Assembly (NCBI RefSeq): GCF_021347895.1
Contig: NC_067132.1
Span: forward strand, 806,001-870,000
Direction of reading: 5' to 3'
Source of the DNA: Acanthochromis polyacanthus
Taxonomy: Eukaryota > Chordata > Actinopteri > Pomacentridae
Length of the DNA: 64,000 bases
Below the pieces are notes generated by a model that was not told the origin of the DNA, ran no database searches, and saw nothing but the letters and a program-made list of their open reading frames with translations. The translations under genes and the position numbers were made by a program. Positions 1 to 10,990 of this stretch are shown piece after piece (the first letter of the stretch is position 1; every line of letters starts with the position of its first letter).

Positions 1-549
1 GTCGTGGGTCTTGCGAGTTGGTGTGGCATTTGTGGTCCGTGCGCGCTGGTTGGGTGAGTTGGGTGTTTTGTTCTTTGCACATTTTGATTAACATTGCACT
101 CCCAGATTAGATTAGTGGTGTCCAGCTTAGTTGGTTTTTTTTGGTTTTTTTTCAGCTATTCCGTCAGGCACCTGTTTGTTTTTTTAGTTTATTATTTTCG
201 GGGTGAATCCCAGGTGGAGATTATTCTCCTGAGGGGGTGACACGTGAGCCTCGAGCCTGGCAAGCCCCAGAAGATAGAATAGGCTGAAGAAATGTGGTTT
301 GTAGGATTCTGGGTTTGTGTTGTTTTGTGCATTGTTCTGATTTTTACGCCCAACAAGCCTGTGCCTTTTACGCGTGGGTGAGTGTAGAGTGCTTGCGCAG
401 GTTGGTCTTGGTGCGTCCATGTGTGCACACCCTTGGAGAAGCGCGTGTTAGTGGCTTAATCAGAGCTAGGTGTTTGTGATTTGTGTTTTTTTTTTTTGAT
501 TGCAGTCAGCTGTGTTTCGTGTAGCAGTGGCCTATGATGAGGGTAAGTC
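1..549 (+). other. 5' leader or LTR remnant of the Gmr1-like element
   Basis: This stretch precedes the gag-like reading frame at 550. It is rich in GT and T runs and has no open frame that resembles a protein. It probably holds the end of a 5' LTR and the untranslated leader, but no TG...CA ends, TATA box or tRNA primer-binding site could be identified, and the element may extend left of the window. The assignment rests only on position. Confidence 0.3.
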
Positions 550-1989
550 ATGGCTTTTGTCTTTGATGTAGATGCGTTTGTGGCTACCCCACTTTTAAAG
601 TGTTTAACGCATGTAGGAAAGCTGATCTGTTAGAAATAGCGCAGTGGTATGGTGTGGTTGTGTCCTCAGCTCTGCGTGTCCATGAGGTGAGGGAGGCTGT
701 GTTATCTACGTTGACTGGTAAGGGGGTGCTTGTCTTACCTGAGACTGTGGAGGTTGGAGTTGAGACGGTAACGGGAGATGCGGGGAGTTCTCCGGTGCGT
801 CTTGGTGCGGCTGCGGAGGGGGTCGTGGCGCGGGAGGTTTTTCGGCTCAATGTGGCGAATATAGAGGAGCATAAGCCTCCTATTCAGTCTGTGTCTGCGG
901 GTTCTGGCAGTGTGCACTCTTCCCCAGGTGTTTCGCGTGCAGAAGTGAGTGTTAGAGTTGCGCGTCTTAAAAGGGAGGAGAAGGAAAGAGAGCAGGAGTT
1001 CCAGCTTAGGCATGAGTTGGAGCTCAAAAGACTGGAGCTAGATGCTGCTACCGTAAGGGAGTTGGAAATGAAAAAGCTGGAAGTTGAATCTGCTCTGAAG
1101 ATGAAGCAGCTGGAGTTACAAGCAGCACAGGGGAGAGGTTTTGAGCAGCCGGCCACGGTGTCCCGTGATGCATTCGATGTCTCTAAGAATATCCAGTTGG
1201 TTCCCGTTTTCAGAGAAGCTGAAGTGGAGTCTTATTTTGGGGCTTTTGAGCGTATTGCGTGTGCATTGCATTGGCCACATGATGTAAAGGGCAATCTTAT
1301 TACAATGCAAATTGAGTGGCAAAGCATTAGAAGCGTGTGCATCTTTGTCAGTGTCAGATAGCCTTAATTATGATATTCTAAAAGGTGCTATTCTCCGAGC
1401 GTACGAACTTGTTCCCGAAGCTTATAGGCAGAGATTCAGAGGCCTCAAAAAGTCTTTTGCCCAGAGTTTCGTTGATTTTGCTCGAGAAAAGTCCCTGTTA
1501 TTTGACAGATGGTGCTCCGCTACGAAAGTCTCTAGCTTTGATACTCTGCGTGAGTTGGTCCTATTAGAAGATTTTAAAAACTGTCTTCCTGAGCGTATTC
1601 TTGTTTATTTAAATGAACAGAAAGTTACGACGCTTCAACAGGCTGCTATCTCCGCGGATGAGTTTGCTCTTACTCATAAATCTACTTTTAAGCGTGAACC
1701 TATGCCTAAAGTAGGTCAAAACGAAAAGCCTTTCCAGTCAGATTTAACCATTCCGAAATGTGAGAGGCCGAAGCAATGTTTTTATTGCCATAAAACTGGG
1801 CATCTCATTGCTGATTGTGAAGTGCTTAAACGCAAGCGGCTTGTACAGAAGCCAAAAAGTGTTGCACTGATAAAAACTGTTCCAGCTAGTCCAGCCATTG
1901 TGTCTCGTTCTGTGTCTTCGGATGATTGTTTTAGGCCGTTTATTTTTGAGGCATTTGTCTCGGTCCCAGGGAATCTAAGCGCCCGGTGA
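550..1989 (+). pseudogene. gag-like protein of the Gmr1-like element, frameshifted
   Basis: A likely start codon is ATG at 550. The frame shifts near 598 into a 253-residue frame (600-1361) and again near 1,310 into a frame ending at the TGA at 1,987-1,989. The first part contains a strongly charged E/K/R/L-rich coiled-coil (about nt 950-1,130). The second part has a helical capsid-like segment (RAYELVPEAYRQRFRG) and a C-terminal CCHC zinc knuckle, CFYCHKTGHLIADC (about nt 1,777-1,818), which binds RNA in this class of proteins. The role would be assembly of the particle in which reverse transcription takes place. The protease frame begins immediately after, overlapping the stop codon. Confidence 0.75.
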
Positions 1990-2819
1990 AAGTATTGCGT
2001 GATACTGGTGGCTCGCAGTCATTTATTCTGTCTGGTGTCCTGCCTCTTGGGTCTAAAACTGACTGTAATTGTAGCACTGTAGTGAGAGGTATTGGGCTAG
2101 ATTATGTCCCAGCACCTCTACATAGCAATTACCTTGAGTCTAACCTTGTTAGTGGTGTTTTTTTGGTGGCTGTGCGTGATCGGTTCCCGATTGATGGGAT
2201 AGATTTTATTTTAGGAAATGACATTGCCGGTGGAAAAGTCTATCCTTTCCCTGAAGTGGTCTCCCAGCCAATCATTAGCTCTGATGATGATTTAGTTAAA
2301 CAACAGCCTGATGTTTTCTCTGTGAGCATCCTGACGAGAGCGCAGGCCAAGAAATTTGTTCAGGAGAGTGATGTTGATTTGTGTGACTCTGTCCTTGGTC
2401 CTGTTTTCCAGGGGGATTGTGTACCCTCTTCTGGTCAGGTGGAGAATAGTGACAAGGTGAAGTCTGGAGATGGGAAGTTAGAGTCTGTTGTTTGTGTTTC
2501 TCCACCACTAACTTCTGATGCACTCATTGTAGCTCAGCAAGCTGATCCTTCCCTAGCTAAGTGTTTTTCTGCTGTTGACAGCCCAGGAGCTAATGCTTTG
2601 TTTTTTGTAAATCAAGGTGTGTTGATGCGAAAGTGGACTCCCAAGTCAAGTGACCAGTCTGACTCGGAAGACTGGCGCTCGGTGTTTCAGATTGTGGTTC
2701 CTTGCAGTTACAGGTGTCATGTTCTGTCATTGGCTCATGAACATTTATGGTCAGGTCATCTCGGGGTAACTAAGACCCACAACCACATATTGCAGCATTT
2801 TTTTTTGGCCAGGTCTTAA
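1986..2819 (+). pseudogene. pol part 1: retropepsin-like protease and start of integrase zinc domain
   Basis: The frame opens at the gag stop. The protease active-site triad lies near its start (VLRDTGGSQSFILSG, about nt 1,992-2,036), and a second retropepsin signature, FILGNDIAGG, follows about 65 residues later. After an acidic linker comes the histidine pair of an HHCC integrase zinc domain (HEHLWSGHLG, about nt 2,737-2,766). The frame is lost in a run of nine T at about 2,799-2,807, a typical replication-slippage site, and the domain continues one frame over with the paired cysteines. In an intact element this polyprotein would mature gag and pol and integrate the cDNA. Confidence 0.8.
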
Positions 2820-2826
2820 AACTGAT

Positions 2827-4350
2827 GTGGTTGGCTTTTGTAAAACCTGTAGTACTTGTCAGTCTGTAGGTAAGTCCAATCAGGTTGTGCCCCCAGCGCC
2901 TCTTCATCCTGTGCCTGCTGTCGGTGACCCTTTTGAGCATGTTATTGCGGACTGTGTTGGCCCCAAGACCAAGTCAGGTAATCAATTTTTGATGACTATA
3001 ATGTGCGTTTCCACCCGTTTTCCAGAGGCTGTTCCTCTTCGTAGAATAACTGCCTCTGCTGTGACTAAAGCACTTACTAAGTTTTTTACCACTTTTGGTC
3101 TCCCCAGGGTTGTTCAAACTGATCAGGGTACAAATTTCCTATCTAAAACCTTTAGGGAAACTTTGCAGTCTTTTGGTGTGACCCATTCTGTGTCCAGTGC
3201 GTTCCATCCAGAGTCTCAGGGAGCATTGGAAAGGTGGCACCAAACATTCAAGTCCATGCTCAGTAAGTTCTGTTATGAAACAGGGAGAGACTGGGATGAG
3301 GGTGTTCCTTTTATGCTGTTTGCCATAAGAGATGCTACGCAGGAATCCCTTGGTTTCAGTCCTGCAGAGCTTGTGTTTGGCCACAATGTGCGTGGCCCCC
3401 TTAAAGTGTTGAAGGAGCAGTTTTTGTCACAGTCTGTGCAGAGGGGTAGTTTGTCAGACTTTGTTTCTAAGTGTAAGGAGAGGTTACAGAAAGCTACATC
3501 CCTAGCTAAGGAAGCGCTTTCTTCCTCCCAAACTACTATGAAGAAGCGTTTAGATAGGAAGGCAGTGGCACGTCACTTTAATCCAGGTGATAAAGTTTTG
3601 GTGTTGCTTCCTACTATTGGTTCTGCTCTTTCAGCCCGTTTCACTGGTCCGTATGTTGTTGAGAAAAAAATGTCTGATACAAACTATGTGATTCTAACTC
3701 CAGAGCGGCGAAGAAAGACTAGACTCGGCCATGTGAATATGCTCAAGCCATTCTATGACAGGGAGGGTGACCAGCCTGGTCCGTCTATGCTAACTGTGCC
3801 TTGTGTGTTGCCAGTGTGTTCGGAGGTGCAAGTGGAGGATTTTGTGGAGCCTTGTGTTGCCCAGCAGTGTGGTCGTTTGTCCAACTCAGAGTTTATGTCC
3901 AGTCTTGACACCAATCTGGCATATCTCACTGCAGAGCAGCGCAGAGATGTGGTGGCATTGCTCCAGTCCTATCCCACACTTTTTGGTGACACCCCTTCCC
4001 GTACTAATGTGCTTGAACATGATATTGATGTAGGTTCTGCCATTCCTATTAAACAGCATGCCTATCGTTGTCCTCAGGAAAAGCGTGAGGTCATGAGGAA
4101 AGAGGTTAAGTATCTCTTAGAGAATGGTTTGGCTAAGCCCAGCTCTAGCCCATGGAGTTCTCCCTGTCTCCTTGCTCCAAAGTCTGACGGTACTCCCCGC
4201 TTTTGTACTGATTTTAGGAAAGTGAATGCAGTCACTGTACCAGACTCTTTTCCTTTACCTTTAATGGATGATTGTATTGATGACATTGGTCCTGCAGTAC
4301 ACATCACTAGACTTGTTGAAAGGCTACTGGCAGGTCCCGTTAACACCTAG
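2827..4350 (+). pseudogene. pol part 2: integrase core and N-terminal RT region
   Basis: The frame starts with the cysteine pair of the zinc domain (CKTCSTC). The DDE integrase core follows: first Asp in HVIADCVGP, second Asp in VQTDQGTNF, Glu in ESQGALERWHQT. A C-terminal basic region and a short barrel-like segment (FNPGDKVLVLLP, FTGPYVVEKK) follow. Without a break the frame runs into reverse transcriptase fingers: LENGLAKPSSSPWSSP and PRFCTDFRKVN. RT following IN in one frame is the direct evidence for the copia-like order. The frame fails near 4,300, where the conserved segment leading to the first RT catalytic Asp crosses into the +2 frame. Confidence 0.85.
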
Positions 4351-4878
4351 GGCATCCGAAATATCGGCCTTTGTAACACCCGACCATTTTATGCAGTACA
4401 CTGTAATGGCCTTTGGCATGAGAAATGCCCCTGCCACATTCCAGCGCCTTATGCACCTAGTCCTTGGTGGTGTTGCTAACTGTAATGTGTATCTGGATGA
4501 TATTGTCGTCTGTTCAGATTCGTGGAGTGACCATGTAAAAACCCTGAAGGAAGTTCTTGAGCGTCTGTCGAGGGCCAATCTAACACTGAATCTGGCCAAG
4601 TGTGAATTTGGCAAAGCTACTGTAACTTACCTGGGTAAAGTTGTTGGACATGGTCAGGTACGTCCTGTTAATGCCAAAGTTGAGGCTGTACTCTCCTACC
4701 CTACTCCAACCACTCGGAGGGAGTTACGCTGTTTTTTAGGCTTAGCAGGGTATTACCGATGTTTTTGTAGGAACTTTTCTGTGCTAGTTGCTCCTCTTAC
4801 AGCCCTTTGTAGTCAGCTGGTTCCTTTCGTGTGGACAGATGACTGTGAAAGTGCCTTTAACGCTGCTAAGTCTCTTAG
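4268..4878 (+). pseudogene. pol part 3: reverse transcriptase palm, truncated before RNase H
   Basis: The continuing frame contains LDLLKGYWQVPL, the MPFG-like segment MAFGMRNAPATFQ, the catalytic YLDD box (VYLDDIVV, about nt 4,487-4,510) and the thumb/connection segments TYLGKVVG and RCFLGLAGYYR. Similarity ends at FNAAKSL (about 4,878). The remaining codons up to 4,987 do not look like RNase H, so I treat them as unrelated sequence read through. The catalytic YxDD box is present but the gene cannot be functional. Confidence 0.85.
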
Positions 4879-5187
4879 CACATTATACAGACTCTCCACC
4901 AACTCCTGTCTACACTACAACTGCCACTATTTCAAAGGACTTGCACAGGACTTAAATTTGCACAGATCTTGTCATGTGCAAGTTTAAGACTGGCTGTAAG
5001 GCACCTTGCAAATGCTGCATGCAGAGGCTGCTTTGCATGTCTTTCTGGAGATGTCATGGCTCATGTTCCCACAGTTGTGCAGACATCTAAATAGACAATC
5101 ATCTTTGTGATGTATTTACACCAAGCTATTAGTCTTCATCTGTAAAAAATTGTAGGTATGGCATTGCCTACTTCTAAAATGTGAACA
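4879..5187. other. intergenic, no gene seen
   Basis: The stretch contains a short imperfect inverted repeat (GACTTGCACA at about 4,940 and TGTGCAAGT at about 4,977). No coding similarity is visible. It separates the broken retrotransposon from the Tc1 fragment. Confidence 0.4.
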
Positions 5188-5716
5188 TACACTCATGGAA
5201 ATAAATGTTAGACCGCCCTTGTTTTCCTCAATTTCTTGTTTATTTTAATTCCTGGTACCACTAAAGGTACATTTGTTTGGACAAATATAATGACAACAAC
5301 AAAAATAACTCACAAGAGTTTAATTTCAGAGCTAGTATCAGACATTTTCAATGGTTTTCTTGATAATAACCAAAATGACTTCAGTTCTTCCATCAGTAGC
5401 TATGGCATTGTTCTGCCAAAAAAAACCCAGCTTTTAGGGTTCCATGTTTTCTTTTCTTTTTGTTTTAGTCACATGATCCACACAGGAGTTAGTACTGATC
5501 CATAACCATTGTTTCTGATGACTGCAGCCATGCATTTTGGCATGCTCTCTATCAACTTCTGACATCGTTCTGCTGTCACAGCAACTCATTCCTTTTGCAT
5601 GAATTCTAACTAATCTGCTTTGTTTTTGGGCTTGTGGTTCTCCATTTAGCGTTTGAGGATTTTCCACAGGTTTTCAGATCTGGCAATTGAGCAGCCAAGG
5701 CATGGTTCCAATCAGG
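5188..5716 (-). mobile_element. Tc1-like transposon, 3' half only
   Basis: The left edge starts with a TA followed by CACTCATGGAAATAAATG, which resembles the terminal repeat of a known type of fish Tc1-like element. Read on the minus strand, the right part encodes the C-terminus of a Tc1 transposase. Homology ends abruptly near 5,716, so the 5' half and the other terminal repeat are missing. Confidence 0.65.
5434..5716 (-). pseudogene. Tc1-like transposase C-terminus, decayed
   Basis: Minus-strand translation in shifting frames gives pieces typical of the region just after the last DDE residue: a WKILKR-like segment, MENHKPKNKAD, EFMQKE, AVTAERCQKLIESMPKC and NNGYGSVLTPVW. Stop codons interrupt it, and the DNA-binding and catalytic parts are absent. 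The product would cut and join the terminal repeats at TA sites; here nothing functional is left. Confidence 0.7.
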
Positions 5717-5995
5717 GGCGGTTTTAGACTTTCAGCTCGGGGGGGGGGCACATCGGACTGATGTTAAGCGACGCCTCACCCAGCTCTTCTGCATTCATAA
5801 CAGAGCTCAGTCATTCTCTTAGATAATATTCGTTGGTTGAAGAAACAGTCAAAATAGTCCTTCTCAAAATGCTGACCGTTTGAAGTTTGATTTTCAAAAT
5901 ATGTCTGCTCGCAATTGAGTTAACGCCACAAAATAAACATTTGAACACATGCAGTAACGTCACTCGTGTTCTGTGCTTTGCCCCCCAAACCTTAC

Positions 5996-6044
5996 CTGAA
6001 GCTTTTGCTGGAGTTTTCTTGGAAAAAAATGCCCTAATATCCAT
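5996..6044 (-). other. possible first exon of a hAT/ZMYM-type gene
   Basis: On the minus strand an ATG at 6,044 begins MDIRAFFSKKTPAKAS and runs into a good splice donor (CAG|GTAAGG at 5,996/5,995). Fish hAT and ZMYM1-like transposase genes often start with an MDIRxFF-type segment, so this may be an orphan first exon. No downstream exon is recognisable on this strand. The surrounding 5,717-6,200 is otherwise non-coding and includes a run of ten or more G near 5,741. Confidence 0.3.
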
Positions 6045-6199
6045 TGTGACGGTCGGCCTACAAACAACATATTGATAAAACAATGATATGGCACCAGTGT
6101 GAAATTACAATAGCCTTTTATCACCTTCATGTTTGGCATGCCATAAGCATTGCTTGCTTCATTTTGTGATTTGCGAGGCTAAACAAGTAAAATTCGCTA

Positions 6200-8200
6200 G
6201 TGTCATGTGGGGCCTAGTTATTTGAGATCCCAGGAGCAACCACTACCTGAATCAAAGCTTTAAGCAGATGAATAGAAAGATTAAATGAAGAAACATTATA
6301 AGTTAACCACATGATTATGCTTATGCTTGATGCAAGAATGATTTTAATAGGCTGATATATATTCTGAAAATGATGATTGCTATAGAAGAGAATGATTTAA
6401 AATGAGTTATTTGATCATGCTAAGAAGAATGATTTAAAAAGTGATTCAGTGTAACTAAATGAGTTTTGAATGGAAGTAATCTGTGCTGTTCTGAGCTGTA
6501 TGCAGGCAGGAAAGAGAAAAGCAGAAGTCTCCTCAGAAATAAGGAACTTGGAGTTTCCACAGGATGACAGGATGGGCTCAGGCCTACATTGTCATGACAA
6601 CTGAAGTGTGTGTAACAAGTGGATGTGTTAACAGAAAAGATTGAAAGAATGATGTATGTGTAACAGGAAGAAGGTTGTGTCTTAAACCTATGAATTAATC
6701 ACCTGGGTGTACCTACTAGTTAGAATTGTGTGTAGAAATGTGTATGTGCTAAGCTGAAGTCGAGCTAGGGTATAAAACCCAGAGTCACAGACACTGAATT
6801 CGGAGTTCTCCCCCGGAGTGGAGAGATGCTGCTCGCCGGAGCTGCAAGAGATGCTGCTCGCCGGAACTGCCGGGGAGCATCGCCAGAGTTCTGAAGAATC
6901 TTCACCGGACCTTTCGCCCAAGAGACGTGAAGGCAACGCAGGACTTAGGCTCCAGAGATCGCTGAGAACATCGTTGGAAACAAAGTTGTTCTAACTTTGT
7001 TCAACAAGCGAAGACCACACTCTGCCAGACGGAGAGTCCTGAGAGGCACAGGAGGCAGTAGCAGAGGGCTGCTCCACTCCAGGGGCTGGAGGACCCAGTG
7101 ACCCACCACAGCCTGATGAGACGGGGGCTTTCCACCACCACCATCCGACTGAGAAGACAGCTGAGACGCCCGCACTTGTGTTCCAGCTGCTACTAAAGAT
7201 AACTGCCAGACCAACGATTGGCTTTCGGGACCTCTCCACTCCCCCTGCCTAGGAAGAACACCCTCCGCCCACAAAGAAGACTTCGTACCGAGTCTACTGG
7301 TCGATCGAGTGGCTCTCCCAGATGCAGGTCAAGACTGGGTGAAACAGCGGTGGCCGCGCTGTCCACTCTCTCTCCTAAATTTACTAATTAGAGAAGATTC
7401 TTAGGTACGCTCAGCTTAGTTTAGTTAAGTTAGAAATAATGAGAAATAATTAAATTGTTTAATCATGAATTAATGCTGTGCCCCTGCTAATAATTGCTTA
7501 ATAAAATGCTATATTGCATTTAAAGAGAAGTCTAATGAAATGATTATGATTCACCTATTCTGCATAGTGGTAAAAAGTGAAGTTGATTGTGTGCATTAAA
7601 TCTAATGGTTCTTATCATATATCATATATCAGCAAGTGCCACAGTTTTAAGAGGAAAGCTGTCGTTAACAAACGTGATCAATAAATCAATTCTACTACTT
7701 AGGAGGGCTGCTTAGTGAGAGAGTATTTATTGAAGTAAGAGGGGTAAGACGTTTGGAAGAAGACAGTTAGGACCTAGGCGAGTATTCCTCGACACCAGCT
7801 TAATTATTCTGCTGAAACCTGTTAGGTGGAATACTAATAGGCAGATAGAATCTAACCCTTTAAACGGAGAGCTGGTCCTGAATTAACCCGAGGAAAGGGT
7901 TAAAGAAGGCTATACTGACTGACACTAGCTAGAAGGCAAGCTAGCTAGCTGGATTGTTTGTTTAGACAACTCAGGCTTATAAATGCAGATTTCATGGACA
8001 AACTTGTGAGTTCACTTCAGGGTATAAATACCAAGTAAATGTTGCAGTCACCTGCAGTTGCTGGCTCTGTTGGCTAGCCTGTCAATCTCTCTGCCCAATC
8101 CATCACACGCACACAGGGGTGGAAACAGCATATAGAGCAGTGGCAGAGTAGAGGGGAACTTGCGCTCTCTTAATGGCTCAAACCATTATCCAAAAGGGGG
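6200..8200 (+). other. LTR-like promoter block with TATA boxes and poly(A) signal
   Basis: The block contains a TATA box (GGTATAAAACC, 6,769-6,779), about 700 bases of GC-richer leader, an AATAAA at 7,500-7,505, and a second TATA-like box (GGTATAAATACC) near 8,021. No long conserved open frame is present. This arrangement suggests a long LTR (U3-R-U5) of an endogenous retroelement, possibly a solo LTR. The exact ends and a primer-binding site could not be defined. It is flanked by inverted arms at 6,288-6,322 and 8,433-8,467. Confidence 0.35.
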
Positions 8201-8467
8201 GGTCAAATTAGGGAGAACTTTTCCAGATTTTACATTTGGTTTGAAACAGTAAAATAAATAACACTGTTAATAATTATTTCAGCATTTATTATAAATATAG
8301 ATAAATAACGCCCAATAATTTCTTAAATCAATTAACTTCTTAAATCATTCCTCTCAATCTAAACATAATAAATCATCTGAATCATTAGTTTAATCAAATC
8401 AACATTTCAAAAATGTATATATATATTTCAGCAAGCATAATCATATGGTTAACTTATAATGTTTCTT
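6288..8467. repeat. inverted repeat arms flanking the LTR-like block
   Basis: The 35 bases at 6,288-6,322 match the reverse complement of 8,433-8,467 with one mismatch. Weaker similarity extends outward on both sides (CTTTAAGCAGATGAATA against TTTTGAAGCAGACAAATA) and inward. Either two copies of one repeat lie in opposite orientation, or these are the inner parts of long terminal inverted repeats of a 2.2-kb element. Confidence 0.6.
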
Positions 8468-8589
8468 CTTAAGATCTTTATTTGTCTGCTTCAAAACCTT
8501 TGTTACCTTAGGGCCATAATGAGCCTGAGTCCTTTCTGAGACCTCAACATCTTCATCTTACTTGACAATGTGCAGTGCTGCTGATGACA

Positions 8590-8712
8590 TGAAATGTCCT
8601 CTTAGATACCCTGGGAATACAATGAAGCTTAAGGATGTCAGATAGGACATAAAATACTTCTATATACCAGGGACTACAATGAAGCCAGAGGATGTCAAAT
8701 AAGGCATAGTAA
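8590..8712. repeat. two-copy tandem repeat, about 57 bp
   Basis: Two diverged units follow each other; each contains TATACC or GATACC, then a GACTACAATGAAGC-like string and GGATGTCA. No coding potential is apparent. Confidence 0.6.
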
Positions 8713-9300
8713 GACAAGTATTATGGAATCAGTTGCATTTTTTGTCATGTTCATTGCATTTTTCAGGTAATGAACCTTTAGTTGTATTGGGCATTAAAAT
8801 GAACAAGAAACTGAAGAAAACAAGGAGGTCTAATGATTTTTTCTTTGATTGTAGTTATGAACTTCTCTCACCACTCAGTTTCTTAGCATCCATAATGCAC
8901 ATATTCAACACTTAAAGTTGTATTTATTAAATTATTGAGTTGTGATTCAACTGTGTTTTTGGTATGTGTTTTTTTTAAAATAAATGGCATATTTTACCTT
9001 CAGTTGTCATGGTGAGAAGAATATCATTCTTTTTTTAGTCTTGAAACCTATGTTATTGGATTCCTTGACCCCAAAAATGTACACTTTGACACCAAGTTTG
9101 CCATTATAGCTATAACAGAAGCAAAGATATGGGCCTCTCAAGGATGGTCCGTGGCCATTTTAAAAATGGCCACCAAAGCGTGATCTCACTTGTGTCTTAG
9201 GATAAATTTACTTGTATTACCCTAAGGTACTTCCATACCAAAGGGGACCTTTGCATCATGATTTGAAGTCAAAAGTTGATTAACCTCCCTACTATATTGC
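8713..9300. other. AT-rich intergenic, no gene seen
   Basis: Only short frames occur here. A small hairpin is present near 9,152-9,174 (GGCCATTTTAAAAATGGCC). Confidence 0.4.
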
Positions 9301-9307
9301 ACATATT

Positions 9308-9535
9308 CTATACAGTAGAGTTGTACAGTCTGACATGAAGGACCTGCTCTTTCCTGCACTGAGGGTGTCTCAGTCGGCTGAGCTCCTCTACCATCCGGTG
9401 CAGCGGCTGAGAGCTGTTGTCCATGATAGATGTGAGCTTGGCCAACATCCTCCTCTCATCCACATCCTCCACAGAATCCAGAGGACAGCCCAGGACAGAG
9501 CTGGTCCTCCTGACCAGCTTGTTGAGTCTCTTCAT
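9308..9535 (-). pseudogene. L2-type LINE ORF2 C-terminus fragment
   Basis: The minus-strand frame reads KRLNKLVRRTSSVLGC, then ERRMLAKLTSIMDN, a PLH segment and LRHPQC. This is the conserved tail beyond the RT domain of fish L2/Maui-type non-LTR retrotransposons, which lies between the RT and the 3' UTR. Only about 75 residues remain and no RT motif is nearby, so it is a short 5'-truncated relic. A second, related copy lies at 59,421-59,967. Confidence 0.75.
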
Positions 9536-10079
9536 TTATTAAATGTGCTAGTGAAAAATGATGTGTCTTTGAGCTCAAACTGCCATCCTTATCTGCAGTT
9601 TAATATCCAGGGAACAGCTGTAATGGAAAATCTTATATTTCCTCATTCCAGCACTGACAGTGACATCCTGAACCTTAAATCATGGGTGTGATGAACTGCA
9701 CAATATGAGTCATTTGTTCATGCTGCATTTATAATTTATATTTTAAATTAAAGTATTGTATTAACCAAACTTGAGTCAACAGTTAATGTTTGGTAAATGG
9801 CTCACATGGCCCTTTTAGTGTTGGCTTATGTGGCAATGCTAATAAATGACAGTGACACCTGCTGGTTGATCATGGTATTACACAATTGGAGCATCCCCAT
9901 GAAGATAGAAAGACCTGACAAATTTTAAAAGAAAAAATTTCAGAAATCTCAATGTGGTTAAAAAAAATCAAGAAATTTTTCTGTGCTAAAATTATTCAAT
10001 TATCCCATTAAAAATATTGAAGTCCCCAAAAGAACTGACACACACTTCGTCCTCAGCGGCGGTTTGAAACAAGTATGTG
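9536..10079. other. intergenic, no gene seen
   Basis: AT-rich sequence without recognisable coding or repeat structure. Confidence 0.4.
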
Positions 10080-10330
10080 TGTGTGTGTTTCTCCGAGCAG
10101 CAGTCTGTTCATCAGCAGTGAGGGCACCTGTGCAGGGATTAGCTCACCTGTCTCCAATCTGCACTCTGCTTTATAAAACCCTGGCTCACAACATTATTCA
10201 GTGCCAGATTGTTGATCTAGATACCAGTTGGTTCAGGCCAGGCCAAGCTTATGTTTTTTGCTCGTCTGCTCTGACCAAAACCCTGTGTCATCCTTTGCAA
10301 CTGTCCTGAAATCTCCTCTGATCACTTGCT
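10080..10330 (+). repeat. LTR-like repeat fragment
   Basis: The segment carries a block resembling fish LTR elements (CTCACCTGTCTCC..., then TTTATAAAACCCTGG near 10,170 and GTGCCAGATTGTTGATC near 10,200). It looks like the promoter part of an LTR, but neither end is visible. Confidence 0.35.
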
Positions 10331-10556
10331 TCCTGTCCAAAATAATACTAATAATAATAATACATTCTCGGCGCTGTTTGGAGCACTCATGGACACTGTA
10401 CAGTAAGTAGTAAGTAAATAGAGTTAAATCTCATTCAAATAAACAATATAAAATTTAAAGTTGGAAAAAAAATTAAAGATGTAAAAAATTCAAAAGAAGG
10501 AAATTTTACAGTTTTTAAACCAACAGAAGCAGAAGGAGGAATGCAGGTCAAAGTGA

Positions 10557-10859
10557 CTAGGCTTGTTTGAACAGGTGGGTTTTGAGATTGGATTTGAAAA
10601 TGTCCAGTGTGTTGATGTTTCTGATGTCAGGTGGGAGGGAGTTCCAGAGGGGGGCAGAGCGGCTGAAGGCTCTGGAGCCCATGGTGGCCATGCAGGCAGA
10701 AGGTATGGTGAAGCTGAGGGAGGAAGATGATCTGAGAGTCAGGCCGGGTGTGTTTATGTGGAGGAGTTCAGTGCGGCACAGAGGGGCGAGGTTATGGAGG
10801 GCCTTGGAGGTTAGGAGAATGTCTGTGTAGGTTCTTTCATCCAGGTCATGGTTATCCAA
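10557..10859 (-). pseudogene. non-LTR retrotransposon C-terminal domain fragment
   Basis: The 100-residue minus-strand frame contains ILLTSKALHNLAP, TMGSRAFSRSAPLWNSLP and FKSNLKTHLFKQA. These are hallmarks of the C-terminal domain of a common fish LINE, just before its stop codon. The 5' part with endonuclease and RT is missing. I cannot say which LINE clade without an alignment. Confidence 0.7.
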
Positions 10860-10990
10860 AGTAGTTTAAATCAATCCACTGGACTTTAGTTCCTTGAAGA
10901 CGTTTCACCTCGCATCCAAGAAGCTTCTTCAGTTCTCCAGAACACATTAGTTAGTAGGACACATTAGTTTCTGATAGTGATGCTAAACAC
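10860..10990 (-). repeat. fish repeat tail (GAAGAAGCTTCTTGGATG type)
   Basis: The minus strand carries GAAGAAGCTTCTTGGATGCG, then a GTGAAACGTCTTCAAG block, a very common fish repeat string. I associate it with Penelope-like 3' ends. It abuts the LINE fragment directly. Confidence 0.4.

Larger units (their letters stand above)
1..4878 (+). mobile_element. Gmr1-like Ty3-type LTR retrotransposon, degenerate and 3' truncated
   Basis: The order along the plus strand is gag with a CCHC knuckle, retropepsin, integrase, then reverse transcriptase. Integrase lying upstream of RT is the Ty1/copia order, yet the domains look Ty3/gypsy-like. That combination is the hallmark of Gmr1-like elements of fish and other deuterostomes. 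RNase H homology stops at about 4,878, just after the RT-connection motif FNAAKSL, and no 3' LTR follows, so the copy is 3' truncated. At least four frame changes (near 598, 1,310, 2,800 and 4,300) show it is dead. The frame change at 1,987 could be either decay or the gag-pol transition. Confidence 0.85.

Noticed and set aside
9152..9174. Hairpin as a terminator or ncRNA
   Set aside because: Short palindromes of this size are expected by chance in AT-rich vertebrate DNA and nothing around it supports a transcript.
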